Shown in pieces: positions 7,540-16,656 of a DNA stretch of 37,252 nt (its first letter is position 1; the number at the start of each line of letters is the position of its first letter). Made by a program: the position numbers and the translations under genes. The notes beneath the pieces were generated by a model that ran no database searches, had not been told where the DNA came from, and saw nothing but the letters and a program-made list of their open reading frames with translations. Source of the stretch: Candidatus Methylomirabilota bacterium (GTDB lineage Bacteria > Methylomirabilota > Methylomirabilia > Rokubacteriales > CSP1-6); assembly GCA_036001065.1 (NCBI GenBank), contig DASYUQ010000143.1, forward strand, positions 1 through 37,252. The letters run 5' to 3'.

Positions 7540-8477
7540 GCCGCCGCGTCCTCCTCGCTCCGCGTGAAGAGACGCATCTGGATGACGGTGAACACCATCG
7601 CGATGGCGAAGAGCACGACCGAGATGGCGGCGGCCCGTCCCATCTTCATGTACGAGAAGCCCGTCTCGTAGATCAGCATGGACAGGACGCGGGTGGCCCC
7701 CCCCGGCCCGCCCCCCGTGATCAGGAAGGGCATGAGGAAGATCCGCGCCGACAGGAGCGCCGCCACCACCACGACGAAGAAAGTGACCGGCATGAGGAGC
7801 GGCAGCGTGATGGACCGGAAGCGCCACACCAGTCCCGCGCCGTCGATGGCGGCCGCTTCGTAGTACTCGCGCGGGATGGCCAGGAGGCCGGCCAGGAACA
7901 CCACCATGAAGTAGGGCGCGAAGCGCCAGACGGTCACCCCGATGATGGCGGGCATGGCGGTCGCGGAGTCGGTGAGCCAGTCGATGCGCCCGACGCCGAG
8001 GGGGCTCAGGATCTGATTGACGAGGCCGTGGGGATGGAAGAGGAACCGCCACACCAGGCACACGGCCACGATGGGCATGATGTTGGTCAGGAACATGCCG
8101 GCCAGGCACAGGCGCCGGCCGCGGCCCCGGCTGTTGACGGCCAGGGCCAGCCCCAGGCCCACGGCCGTGATGAACACCGTGGAGCCGGCGATGTAGACGA
8201 GCGTGTTGAGGAGGGCCTGGATGAAGATGGGATCGCGGCCGAGGCTGGCGTAGTTCTCCAGGCCCACGAACCGCGGCGTCTTCAGCATGTCGTAGCTGGT
8301 GAAGCTCAGGCCCATCGCCCACAGCATGGGCCCGTACTTGAAGACGAGGAAGAAGAGCACGGTCGGCAGCACGAAGCCGAGGCCCCACAGCCGGATGCGC
8401 AGCCGGTAGTGCAGCGGCCAGCCTAGCGGGATCCTGGCCGACAGCGAGCCGGCTCTCGCCTCCGGGATCGAGCTCAC
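7536..8477 (-). CDS. Sugar ABC transporter permease, MalF type
   Basis: The 313-residue inner-membrane permease has hydrophobic segments starting with FVLPTVLFFLVFKYG and the EAA motif EAAAIDGAG that contacts the ATPase. It uses a GTG start at 8477, 13 bases after the stop of the binding-protein gene, and overlaps the next permease by 4 bases. The order binding protein, MalF type, MalG type is the standard CUT1 arrangement for oligosaccharides or glycerol phosphate. The substrate is not evident. Confidence 0.92.
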   Translation of the reverse strand: MSSIPEARAGSLSARIPLGWPLHYRLRIRLWGLGFVLPTVLFFLVFKYGPMLWAMGLSFTSYDMLKTPRFVGLENYASLGRDPIFIQALLNTLVYIAGSTVFITAVGLGLALAVNSRGRGRRLCLAGMFLTNIMPIVAVCLVWRFLFHPHGLVNQILSPLGVGRIDWLTDSATAMPAIIGVTVWRFAPYFMVVFLAGLLAIPREYYEAAAIDGAGLVWRFRSITLPLLMPVTFFVVVVAALLSARIFLMPFLITGGGPGGATRVLSMLIYETGFSYMKMGRAAAISVVLFAIAMVFTVIQMRLFTRSEEDAAA

Positions 8478-8490
8478 GGTCGGGATCGGC

Positions 8491-9873
8491 TCAGGACTTC
8501 TTGAACTCCGCCGTCGCCCGGTCCACCTCCGCCGCCGCCTCGTCCAGGGCCACCTTGATGTCCACGTTGTTGAGCATGACCTTCTGCACCGCGCGGTGCA
8601 TGGCGTCGGCCAGCTCGTTCCACACCGGCGTCCGCGGGAAGAACACGCCGTTGTCCTTGGCGCGGATGATCTCCTGGACGTGGGGGAAGCTCTTCACCCG
8701 CGGGTCGTCGGTCCAGCCGCTCTTGCGGGCGAGCGTGAAGGGGGCGGTGGCCTGCCAGCAATCCACGAGGTCGCTCATCACGAACCGGTACATGTCGTGA
8801 AGGACCTCCTGCTTGTCCCGGGGCGCGTTGGCGTTGACGACGAAGTTGAAGCCGTAGCAGGTGGAGTACCGCTTGTCGGCGGTGACGCCGGGGAGCTGCA
8901 GGGGGCGGTAGTACCCCTCGGCCTCCATCACGGGGTTCTGGGACTTGATGGCCACGGGCGGAATGGGATGGCAGCTGAACATCGAGCAGCGCTCCTTGAG
9001 CCAGTCCATCTGGGGCAGGGGCGCGGTGGCGATGGAGTCGGCGGGGTCCTCGGCCCCGTACTGCTTGGCCAGGGAGGCGCGGACGGTCATCGCCCGCACG
9101 CCCGCCTCGTTGTTGATGGTGCACTTGCCGGTCCGGTCGAACCACTGCCCCCCGCTCTGCACGACGATGGGGTTGAACTGGATCATCGTCCACTGGGGCG
9201 CGTGCATCGCGAACTTGAACCCCTGGCGGACGAACTTGTTCCCCTGCTTGATGGTGAGCCGCTTGGCGACCTCCCCGAGCTGGGCGTAGGTCTGCGGCTG
9301 GTCGCGCTCGGGATCCAGGCCGACCTCCTTGAACTGCTTGGTGTTGAGGTAGTTGCAGAAGCCGTAGAACCAGATGGGATAGCCGTAGACCTTGCCGTCC
9401 TGGATGGCGCCCGCGATGAAGGCGTCGGCGTGGTCCCGCCGGAAGGCGTCCACCGAGGGGTAGCCGAGCTGCCGGACGTCGAGGGGGGCGATGAGGTTGC
9501 GGGCCAGCCAGGTCGGCATGAGCCAGTCGCCGGTCGTGAACCCGTCGGGCGCCGTCCCCGTGGCGAAGCCGACGCTCACCTTCTTGCCGAGGTCGGTGAA
9601 GGTGAACCACTGGAAGTCGACCTTGATGTTCGGGTGGTTCTCCGTGTACTGCGTGATCCGCTTGTGGAGCCAGGGACGCTGCTGCGGGTTCTCCCACGTC
9701 CAGAAGGTGAGCTTCAGCGGGGCCCTGGTTGGTTGGGCCGCGCCGCGGCGCGGAGCCGCCGCGACCGCCGCCCCCGCACCGAGCGCGCCGAGATGGCCGA
9801 TCGCTTCGCGCCGCGTCATCGCCGTGGCCTGCCCCGGAAGCGTCCCGCCGTCACTCGCTCGAGAGGTGTCCAT
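8491..9873 (-). CDS. Extracellular sugar-binding protein of an ABC transporter
   Basis: The 460-residue family-1 solute-binding protein captures the substrate in the periplasm. An N-terminal MTRREAIGHLGALGAGAA segment looks like a Tat signal (twin arginine, then hydrophobic alanine-rich stretch), followed by the mature start LKLTFWTWENPQQRPW. The HPNIKVDFQWF strand and the FATGTAPDGF hinge are typical of CUT1 binding proteins. The start at 9873 has GGAGG 5 bases before it. Met19 is a second possible start that would place the twin arginine at residues 3-4. It is first in the transporter operon. No ATP-binding subunit is adjacent. Confidence 0.9.
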   Translation of the reverse strand: MDTSRASDGGTLPGQATAMTRREAIGHLGALGAGAAVAAAPRRGAAQPTRAPLKLTFWTWENPQQRPWLHKRITQYTENHPNIKVDFQWFTFTDLGKKVSVGFATGTAPDGFTTGDWLMPTWLARNLIAPLDVRQLGYPSVDAFRRDHADAFIAGAIQDGKVYGYPIWFYGFCNYLNTKQFKEVGLDPERDQPQTYAQLGEVAKRLTIKQGNKFVRQGFKFAMHAPQWTMIQFNPIVVQSGGQWFDRTGKCTINNEAGVRAMTVRASLAKQYGAEDPADSIATAPLPQMDWLKERCSMFSCHPIPPVAIKSQNPVMEAEGYYRPLQLPGVTADKRYSTCYGFNFVVNANAPRDKQEVLHDMYRFVMSDLVDCWQATAPFTLARKSGWTDDPRVKSFPHVQEIIRAKDNGVFFPRTPVWNELADAMHRAVQKVMLNNVDIKVALDEAAAEVDRATAEFKKS

Positions 9874-9968
9874 ATGGTCCTCCGCCGTGGGTCGAAGCGG
9901 TTTTCCTCGCGCTCTCGGCGGCGACGCTACGCTCCGCCTCTCGCGCCTGTCAAGCGTCTCGCGTCGTC

Positions 9969-9991
9969 ACCCCGGGCCCCGGCCCCGGGGT
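9969..9991. repeat. GC-rich hairpin upstream of the sugar transporter operon
   Basis: ACCCCGG (9969-9975) and CCGGGGT (9985-9991) form a 7-bp stem around a 9-base loop. It lies about 95 bases upstream of the binding-protein start and 40 bases before the LLM remnant, in the only non-coding stretch here. It could be an operator-like palindrome or a terminator for something now lost. Nothing else marks it. Confidence 0.35.
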
Positions 9992-10030
9992 TGAGTTGCC
10001 ACCTCCGTGTCCCTCTGATCGGCTACCCAG

Positions 10031-10171
10031 GTGGCCATCGGCTTCGGGCTCTTCTACTACTGTCAGGGGCGCGGGGTGCCCCACGCTCAGGCCTACGCCG
10101 AGATGCTGGACCAGATCGCCCGAGCGGAGCGGCTCGGCTTCTCGGAGTGCTGGTTCGCCTCGCGCTCCTGA
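10031..10171 (+). pseudogene. LLM-family oxidoreductase remnant (N terminus only)
   Basis: This is a 46-codon frame from GTG. It reads as the first 42 or so residues of a luciferase-like oxidoreductase: AIGFGLFYYCQGRGVPHAQA, then the helix MLDQIARAERLGFSECWFA, where an intact gene would continue with E-H-H. Here it ends after two more codons. The remaining approximately 300 residues are absent, so it is a truncated gene. It lies 36 bases before the molybdopterin dehydrogenase. No clear ribosome-binding site is visible. Confidence 0.6.
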
Positions 10172-10207
10172 AGCGTCTCCGCGCGACCTCGCGTATACTC
10201 ACGCCCC

Positions 10208-12564
10208 ATGAGCGAGCGGGGAACCGTCGAGAAGTTCGCCGTCGGACAGTCCGTGCGCCGTCTGGAGGACCCGCGCCTGCTGCGCGGCTTCGGCCGGTAT
10301 TCCGACGACGTAACGCTGCCGCGCCAGGCGCACGCCGTCCTCGTGCGCTCGCCCCACGCGCACGCCCGCATTCAGACGGTCGAGGCGACGGCCGCGGCGA
10401 AGATTGCGGGCGTCATCGCGGTGTTCACCGGCGAGGACCTCGCCGCCGACAGCCTGGGGAACCTGCCTAGCGACACGACGCGCAAGCGACGCGACGGCTC
10501 GCCGGCCTTCGCCACGCCGCGACCGGCGCTCGCGCGCGGGCGCGTTCGCCACGTCGGCGATCCGGTCGCGCTCGTCGTCGCGGAGACGCCCGAGCAGGCG
10601 GCAGACGCGGCGGAGCAAGTGACCGTCGACTACGAGCCCCTGCCGGTGGTGGCGACGATCGCGGAGGCGACGCGCGCCGGAGCGCCGACGGTCTGGGACG
10701 AAGCGCCCGATAACGTGGCCTTCGTGTGGGAGGCCGGCCACCGCGAGGCGGTGGCACGCGCGTTCGAGACCGCGGCGCACGTCACCACCCTCGACTTCGT
10801 CGTCACGCGGGTGGCGGCCGCGCCGCTCGAGCCGCGCGCCGCCGTCGGCGACTACGACCGCCGGACCGGCCGCTACACCCTGCACACGGGCATCCAGGCG
10901 CCGCATGGCCTGCGCTCGCTGCTCGCCGATGTCCTCCGCATACCGCAGAGCCACCTGCGCGTCGTCACCGGGGACGTGGGCGGTAGTTTCGGGATGCGGA
11001 GCGGCATCTACCCGGAGCTGGTGCTCGTCCTCTGGGCGGCCAAGCGGCTGGGGCGGCCGGTGAAGTGGACGTCCAGCCGGCGCGAGGGCTTCGCCACCGA
11101 CGAGCCCGGGCGTGACAACAGGTCGACCGCCGAGCTGGCGCTCGACGCCGAGGGCACGTTCGTGGCCTTGCGCGTAGCGATCGGGCTGAACGTCGGCGCG
11201 TACCTCACGCCGCGCAGCGCGGGGCCGGGCACCAACAACGTCGGGGGCGTGGCGGGCGTGTACACGACGCCGGTCATCCACGTCCGCACCACCGGCGTGT
11301 TCACCAACACGACGCCGACCGGGCCCTATCGCGGCGCCGGTCGCCCCGAGGCCACCTACGCGATCGAGCGGCTGATCGACGTCGCGGCGCGCGAACTGGG
11401 TGTGGACCCATCGAGCTGCGCCGTCGCAACATGATTCCCGCCTCCGCCATGCCCTTCAAGACCGGACTCGTCTTCACCTACGACTGCGGCGATTTCGCCC
11501 GCGGCATGGAGATGGCGCTGGCACTCGCGGATCACGCGGGCTTCGAGAAGCGAAGGGATGCGGCGCGCGCGCGCGGCAAGCTTCGCGGTCTAGGGATCGC
11601 GAATCCGATCGAGGTCGCGGGGGGCCCCTACACCGCGCTCAACCCCGACACCGCCGAGGTGCGTGTCAATCCCGACGGCTCGGTGACGGTCTTCGCCTGC
11701 TCGACCTCGATGGGGCAGGGCAACGAGACGGCGTTCGCGCAGATCGTCAGCGACCGGCTCGGGGTGCCGCCCGAGCGCATCCAGGTGCTGTGGGGCGACA
11801 GCGACGCGCTCGGCGCCGGGCGGGGCAATGGCGGCTCGGGCGCGCTCAGCGTCGGCGGATCCGCGGTGACGCGCGCGACGGAGAAGGTCATCGAGCGCGG
11901 CCGCCGCATCGCCGCGCACCTGATGGAGGCGGCACCCCCGGACGTCGTCCTGCGCGACGCACGGTTCACGGTGGCCGGCACCGACCGCGGCCTGACGCTG
12001 GCCGCCGTCGCCCGCGCCGCCTACCAGCCGAAGCAACTCCCGCCCGGCCTGGAGCCGGGGCTCTCCGAGACCGCGGCGTTCGCGCCGCCCGCGGTCACCT
12101 TCCCGAACGGCACCCAGGTGTGCGAGATCGAGATCGACGAGGAGACGGGCGCCGTGCGCGTGGTGCGCCACACCGTGGTCGACGACGTGGGACGGATGGT
12201 CAATCCCATGCTCGTGAAGGGACAGATCCACGGCGGCGCCGTGCAGGGCCTCGGCCAGGGACTCTTCGAGCTGCTGGCCTACGACGCCGAGACCGGCCAG
12301 CTCCTGACCGGCTCCTTCATGGATTACGCGATGCCCCGCGCGGACGACGTGCCGTTCTTCGAGGTGGACTCGCACGAGGTGCCGACGCAGGTGAACCCGC
12401 TGGGCGCCAAGGGTGTGGGCGAGGCCGGCACGGTGGGCGCGCTGCCCGCGCTGATGAACGCCATCAACGACGCGCTGGCGCCGCTCGGCGTCCGCCACCT
12501 CGACATGCCGGTCACACCCGCGCGCGTCTGGCGCGCGATCCGGACCGCGCGGGCCGCGCGCTGA
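10208..12564 (+). pseudogene. Xanthine dehydrogenase-family molybdopterin-binding subunit, split by a one-base frameshift
   Basis: Two abutting frames, 10208-11434 and 11431-12564, together make one molybdopterin hydroxylase large subunit of about 785 residues, the usual length. The first carries the a/b hammerhead domain, GDVGGSFGMRSG and GPYRGAGRPEATYA. The second resumes with NMIPASAMPF and has SMGQGNE and the active-site region GAKGVGEAGTVGALPA with the catalytic Glu. A base is missing near 11407-11410: the expected ELRRRN is read in another frame as SSCAVAT. The break creates ATGA, so the second half could still be translated separately. No Fe-S or FAD subunit genes are adjacent. It may be a sequencing error, a real mutation or a functional split. 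Confidence 0.8.
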
Positions 12565-12565
12565 G

Positions 12566-12908
12566 TCAGCTCGTCCGCAGCTTCTCGAGCAGTCGGGGGT
12601 CCGGATCCACCCCCAGGCCCGGGCCCTGGGGCACCGCGATGCGGCCGTGCCGGGGATGGATGGCCTCGCCCAGCGGGTTGTCGGCGCAGTCGCAGTAGAA
12701 GCGCTCCACCAGAGATTCGGCCGGCATCGCGGCGATGCAGTGGATCGACGCGAGCAGGCCGGGCCCGAAGTACGCCGAGTGCGGAACGATCTGGACGCCG
12801 AACGTCTCGGCGAGGGTCATGACCCGGCGCAGCTCGGTCACCCCACCGATCTTGGTCACGCTGGGCTGGCAGGTTGAGGACGAGGCTTTCGACCCTGGTG
12901 ATCTTCAT
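12566..12908 (-). pseudogene. Collapsed enolase-superfamily (mandelate racemase/muconate-lactonizing type) gene
   Basis: The gene begins with MKITRVESLVLNLPA, a textbook start for the MR/MLE group. Within about ten bases (junction near 12863-12872) it jumps to SVTKIGGVTELRRVM, the strand containing the conserved K-x-G-G region, and then runs to a normal C terminus ending LLEKLRTS. About 250 residues with the metal-binding Asp/Glu residues and the K-x-K motif are missing, and the two parts are in different frames. It is convergent with the molybdopterin dehydrogenase, with stop codons 1 base apart. No active enzyme can result. Confidence 0.72.
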
Positions 12909-13019
12909 GCGCTGGGCGATAATCGGCGGCGCGCCGCCACCGTGTCAAGGCGCTGGAGGCACGCGCCGTGGCGTCGGCCCCCGCAGCACTTTAGACTGGG
13001 GCCCGGAGGGATTCCGACC

Positions 13020-13376
13020 ATGGACGAACAGATCGTCGAAACCGCCACCGGACTCGGGTACGTCGACCTCGTCGAGGGCACGGGCCCGCAACCCCAGACC
13101 GGCGACTCCGTGAGCGTGCACTATACCGGCTGGCTCAAGAGCGGCCAGAAGTTCGACTCCTCTCACGACCGCGGCGAACCTATCGTGTTTCCGATCGGCC
13201 GCGGCCGGGTGATCAAGGGCTGGGACGAAGGCGTCGGCTCGATGCGCGTGGGCGGCAAGCGCAAGCTCATCGTCCCCGCGCACCTGGGCTACGGTGACCT
13301 CGGCGCCGGCGGCGTGATCCCCCCGGGGGCCACGCTCATGTTCGAAGTGGAGCTGGTCGGCATCAACAACGCATAG
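13020..13376 (+). CDS. FKBP-type peptidyl-prolyl cis-trans isomerase
   Basis: The 118-residue single-domain cytoplasmic immunophilin accelerates proline isomerisation during folding. The complete FKBP fold is visible: VHYTGWLKSGQKFDSS, the active-site stretch FPIGRGRVIKGWDEGV, then GVIPPGATLMFEVEL at the C terminus. The start at 13020 is preceded by GGAGGG; open frame further upstream has no such site. There is no signal peptide and no IF insertion of SlyD. It is probably monocistronic, with the next gene 38 bases away. Confidence 0.95.
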   Translation: MDEQIVETATGLGYVDLVEGTGPQPQTGDSVSVHYTGWLKSGQKFDSSHDRGEPIVFPIGRGRVIKGWDEGVGSMRVGGKRKLIVPAHLGYGDLGAGGVIPPGATLMFEVELVGINNA

Positions 13377-13414
13377 GGCGGGGTTCACCCTCCCCTCATG
13401 ACAAGGAGCGCCAC

Positions 13415-14080
13415 ATGACGAAGAAGAAGGGCACGGGGCTGTTGATGGTCTGGGCCGACGTCCCGGCGGAGAAGGAAGAGGAATTCAATCGCTGGTACAA
13501 CAAGGAGCATCTCGCCGAGCGACTTTCGATACCTGGGTTTCTCGGCGGGGCCCGCTACGAAGCGGTGAAAGGTGGACCGAAGCATCTCGCCTACTATGAG
13601 CTGGAAAGCCCCGCGGTGCTGGAGAGCGAGGCGTACAAGCGCGTCCAGGCCCATCCCACTGAAGGGACCAAGCGCTACGGCCCAGGGGTCATCGGCACAA
13701 CCTACATCCGGAACGTCTATACGATGATCCATCCGACGACATTGACGCCGGCGGCGGCTCAGAGCGAGATGGCGCCCGCGCTGCAGATCGGGCGCATGGA
13801 CGTGCCGCCCGAGGTCGATAAGGAATTCAACACCTGGTACAACACCATCTACGTGCCCAACTACGAGAAGGTCCCCGGCGTGATTCGTGGCCGGCGCTAC
13901 CGCGCCATGACCGGCACGCCCACGTATCTCACCCTCTACGAGTTCGAGCACCCCAAGGTGTCGGAGAGCGCCGCGTGGAAAGAGCAGCAGAACGCCTCGC
14001 CGGTGTCGGCCGGCATGCGAGCACACATGCGCCACGCTACAGGCTCTCCCGGCATCTACGTCATGACGTTTCAGCTGTGA
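13415..14080 (+). CDS. Tandem EthD-like dimeric alpha/beta-barrel protein
   Basis: The 221-residue protein consists of two similar halves. The first has MVWADVPAEKEEEFNRWYN and IPGFLGGARYEAV with YYELESP. The second has IGRMDVPPEVDKEFNTWYN, VPGVIRGRRYRAM and LYEFEHP. Each half is about 95 residues and looks like one ferredoxin-like EthD/ABM-type domain, so the pair may form the barrel within one chain. The first gene of a co-directional row; its TGA overlaps a possible GTG start of the deacetylase. The start has AAGGAG upstream. Members are small-molecule binding or oxygenase-like proteins; no reaction can be assigned. Confidence 0.75.
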   Translation: MTKKKGTGLLMVWADVPAEKEEEFNRWYNKEHLAERLSIPGFLGGARYEAVKGGPKHLAYYELESPAVLESEAYKRVQAHPTEGTKRYGPGVIGTTYIRNVYTMIHPTTLTPAAAQSEMAPALQIGRMDVPPEVDKEFNTWYNTIYVPNYEKVPGVIRGRRYRAMTGTPTYLTLYEFEHPKVSESAAWKEQQNASPVSAGMRAHMRHATGSPGIYVMTFQL

Positions 14081-14109
14081 AGGCGCTTCACGATCTCGGG
14101 CGGCCAGGA

Positions 14110-15315
14110 ATGTACGATCTCGTGCTGAAGGGGGGAACGGTCCTGGACCCGTCGAGCGGCCTCGACGGTGTCCTCGACGTCGCGGTTCAGAACGGGGTGA
14201 TCGCGCGCATCGCGCCGGCAATCGCGCCCGCCGAGGCAGCGCGGGTGATCGAGGTCGGCGGGAAGCTCGTCACCCCGGGGCTGATCGACGTCCACGCCCA
14301 CGTCTTCGAGGGCATCAACCGGACCGGCGTGAATCCCGACCTGGGCGGCGTCTACGCCGGCGTGACCACCATCGTCGACGCCGGGAGCGCCGGGGCGGCC
14401 ACCTTCGGCGGCTTCCCCCGGCACATCATCCCGCACTGCCAGACCGAGATCGTGCCGTTCCTCCACATCTGCCAGACCGGGCTGGCGACGATCCCCGACA
14501 TCATCGCGGAGAGCAGCGTGAACCTCGACGACACGCTGCGGGTCGCCCGCCAGCACCAGGGGCTCATCGTCGGGATCAAGGCTCGCATGGTCTCACCGGC
14601 GCTCGAGATCATGGGCATGGAGATGCCGCGGCTGGCCAAGCGCGCCGCGCGCGAGTGCGGCATCAAGCTCATGGTCCACATCGGCGACACCGAGAAGCGC
14701 TACGACCCGAAGGTGATCCACCCCCTGCTGGCGCTGCTCGAGCCCGGCGACATCCTCACCCATTATTTCACGCCCAACCCCGGCGGCGTCCTCGACGGCA
14801 ATGGGAAGCTGGTGCCGGAAGCGCGCGAGGCCGCCGACCGGGGCGTGTGGTTCGACACCGCGCACGGCCGGATGAACTTCAGCTTCGACGTCGGCCGCCG
14901 CATCATCGACCAGGGGCTGCTCCCGCACTGCATCAGCACCGACCTCACCGTGCCCGGGCGCCTCACCACCGTGCACAGCATGACCGAAATGATGACGCGC
15001 TTCCTCGGTCTCGGCTTCACGCTGCCGCAGGTGGTGACGATGTCCACCGCCAACCCGGCCAAGGCCATCGGCGCCGAGAAGCGGCTGGGAAGCCTCGCGG
15101 TGGGACGTCAGGCCGACATCTCGGTGCTGGAAATGCAGGAGGGGGACTGGGTGGTCTACGACATCCTCCGCTCGGGCCTGCGCGTCGATCGCGCGCTGGC
15201 CCCTCACCTGACGGTGAAGCGGGGCAAGGTCTTCACTCCCGACTTCGGCCCGCGCCCGTGGGGCTGGTGGCCCGATCGCGCGCCGGCCAAAGTGGTGGCA
15301 GGAGGGTGCTGCTAA
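14110..15315 (+). CDS. Amidohydrolase/deacetylase family metallohydrolase with C-terminal GGCC tail
   Basis: The 401-residue protein is of the dihydroorotase/deacetylase branch of the amidohydrolase superfamily. It begins MYDLVLKGGTVLDP, has GLIDVHAHVF with the first two metal His, KARMVSPALE with the likely bridging Lys, MVHIGD with the third His, and STDL with the catalytic Asp. The end TANPAKAIGAEKRLGSLAVG is standard. It then extends through a Trp/Pro-rich stretch to finish VVAGGCC. An alternative GTG at 14077 overlaps the previous stop but adds an unusual N terminus. The GGCC ending recurs in the VOC protein at 17605. The substrate is unknown. Confidence 0.85.
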   Translation: MYDLVLKGGTVLDPSSGLDGVLDVAVQNGVIARIAPAIAPAEAARVIEVGGKLVTPGLIDVHAHVFEGINRTGVNPDLGGVYAGVTTIVDAGSAGAATFGGFPRHIIPHCQTEIVPFLHICQTGLATIPDIIAESSVNLDDTLRVARQHQGLIVGIKARMVSPALEIMGMEMPRLAKRAARECGIKLMVHIGDTEKRYDPKVIHPLLALLEPGDILTHYFTPNPGGVLDGNGKLVPEAREAADRGVWFDTAHGRMNFSFDVGRRIIDQGLLPHCISTDLTVPGRLTTVHSMTEMMTRFLGLGFTLPQVVTMSTANPAKAIGAEKRLGSLAVGRQADISVLEMQEGDWVVYDILRSGLRVDRALAPHLTVKRGKVFTPDFGPRPWGWWPDRAPAKVVAGGCC

Positions 15316-15324
15316 GACACGGCC

Positions 15325-15782
15325 ATGCCTAAAGCGCTCATGGTACGCACCGCCACGCTCGAGATCGGCTACGAAGCCGACGGTCCCAGCGACGGCCTCC
15401 CCATCGTCTTGCTGCACGGCTTCCCGGACGACGTGCGCGCGTGGGACGACGTCGTGCCGCCGCTGGCGGCGGCCGGTTATCGGGTGTTGGTCCCGTATCT
15501 GCGCGGGTATGGGCCGACCCGCTTCCTCGATGCTGCGGAGCCGCGGATGGCGCAGCAGGCCGCGATTGGCCAGGACGTGCTCGATTTCATGAACTCGCTG
15601 GGCTTGGCCACCGCCGGTCTGGCCGGCTACGACTGGGGAGGCCGAGCCGCGTGCATCGCCGCCATCCTCGCTCCCGAGCGTGTCCGCGCCCTCGTGAGCT
15701 GCAACGGCTACAACGTCCAGAACAGATGCCGCGCGAGAAGCCCGGCGCGGTCGTGGACGCGCTGCTGACGGCTCTCCGTTAG
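15325..15782 (+). pseudogene. Collapsed alpha/beta hydrolase gene
   Basis: The first 133 codons are a normal alpha/beta hydrolase: VLLHGFPDD with the oxyanion His-Gly, LRGYGPT, then the nucleophile region GYDWGGR where Asp replaces Ser, as in epoxide hydrolases and haloalkane dehalogenases. After SCNGYNVQN (near 15720) the reading frame shifts, and QMPREKPGAVVDALLTALR completes the C-terminal helix in another frame, ending at 15782. The cap domain and the catalytic His region, about 130 residues, are gone. The read-through frame stops at 15768. It belongs to the same co-directional row as the metallohydrolase before it. Confidence 0.75.
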
Positions 15783-15807
15783 CATAGAGCCCTTAGGGAG
15801 GTTCCAC

Positions 15808-16641
15808 ATGCGTACGCAAGCAGAGAAGGCCGCAGCGTTTCGGGCACTGCACGAGCGTCCGGGCGCTTTCATCATTCCAAATCCGTGGGACGCGGGCACC
15901 GCCAGGCTTCTCGCTTCGCTGGGCTTCGAGGCCCTGGCGACGACGAGTCTGGGTTTCGCGAACAGCCTCGGGCGCCCCGATGGGACCAACGCTGTGAGCC
16001 GGAGCGAGGTGCTCGAGAATTGCCGAATGATTGCAGGCGCGACGGACCTGCCCGTCAATGCCGATTTGGAGAACTGCTATGCCCATGAGCCCCGGGCCGC
16101 GGCCGAAATGATCCGGCTGGCGGCGAACGCCGGCGTCGTGGGCGGCTCGATCGAGGACACGACGGGTGACTCGACGAGGCCGATCTATGACTTCCAGCTT
16201 GCGGTCGAGCGGGTGCAGGCCGCGGTCGAGACGGCGCGGTCGCTTGCCGTCCCGTTCATGCTGACGGCGAGGGCCGAAAATTTCCTGCACGGCCGCCCCG
16301 AGCTCGATGACACCATCCGACGGCTGCAGGCGTTCGAGAAGGCCGGGGCGGACGTCTTGTACGCGCCAGGGCTGAAAGACCTCGCCACGATCCGCACCGT
16401 CGTCGCCGCCGTGACCAAGCCGATCAACGTCGTGATGAGTGCCGCCGATCCGTCGATTACGGCCGAGCAGCTGGCCGAAGCCGGCGTCAAGCGCATCAGT
16501 GTCGGGGGGGCGCTGTCGCGGCTTGCGCTCGCGGCGTTTCTCAAGGGCGCGCGCGAAATGAAGGACAAGGGCGGGTTCACGTGGATGCGCGACACCATCC
16601 CCAGCCGGGAGCTCAAAGCAATCTTCAAACGATGGGAGTGA
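15808..16641 (+). CDS. Isocitrate lyase/PEP mutase superfamily protein
   Basis: The 277-residue TIM-barrel enzyme acts on 2-oxo or 2-hydroxy acids by C-C or P-C bond cleavage. It shows the N-terminal IPNPWDAGTARLL, the metal strand VNADLENCYA, GGSIEDTTGD with the second acidic pair, and LTARAEN. The lyase signature KKCGH is replaced, so it is closer to the oxaloacetate-decarboxylase/phosphonomutase-like members than to true isocitrate lyase. The start has GGAGG upstream. It follows the collapsed alpha/beta hydrolase and precedes the MDR oxidoreductase. The reaction cannot be fixed from sequence. Confidence 0.87.
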   Translation: MRTQAEKAAAFRALHERPGAFIIPNPWDAGTARLLASLGFEALATTSLGFANSLGRPDGTNAVSRSEVLENCRMIAGATDLPVNADLENCYAHEPRAAAEMIRLAANAGVVGGSIEDTTGDSTRPIYDFQLAVERVQAAVETARSLAVPFMLTARAENFLHGRPELDDTIRRLQAFEKAGADVLYAPGLKDLATIRTVVAAVTKPINVVMSAADPSITAEQLAEAGVKRISVGGALSRLALAAFLKGAREMKDKGGFTWMRDTIPSRELKAIFKRWE

Positions 16642-16656
16642 GACTCGGAGGTGCGT

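Noticed and set aside
6709-8388. 559-codon frame that would fuse the two sugar permeases
   Set aside because: The first half is the MalF-type gene in a wrong frame; the real MalG-type gene begins at 7539 with an ATGA overlap.
8596-10470. 624-codon plus-strand frame
   Set aside because: Antisense to the sugar-binding protein and running into the LLM remnant in the wrong frame; low-complexity Val/Gly/Arg/Asp composition of a shadow frame.
11395-11440. Programmed frameshift in the molybdopterin dehydrogenase
   Set aside because: No slippery heptamer precedes the break (GTGGACCCATC), and the shift needs an inserted base; a plain indel or sequencing error is simpler.
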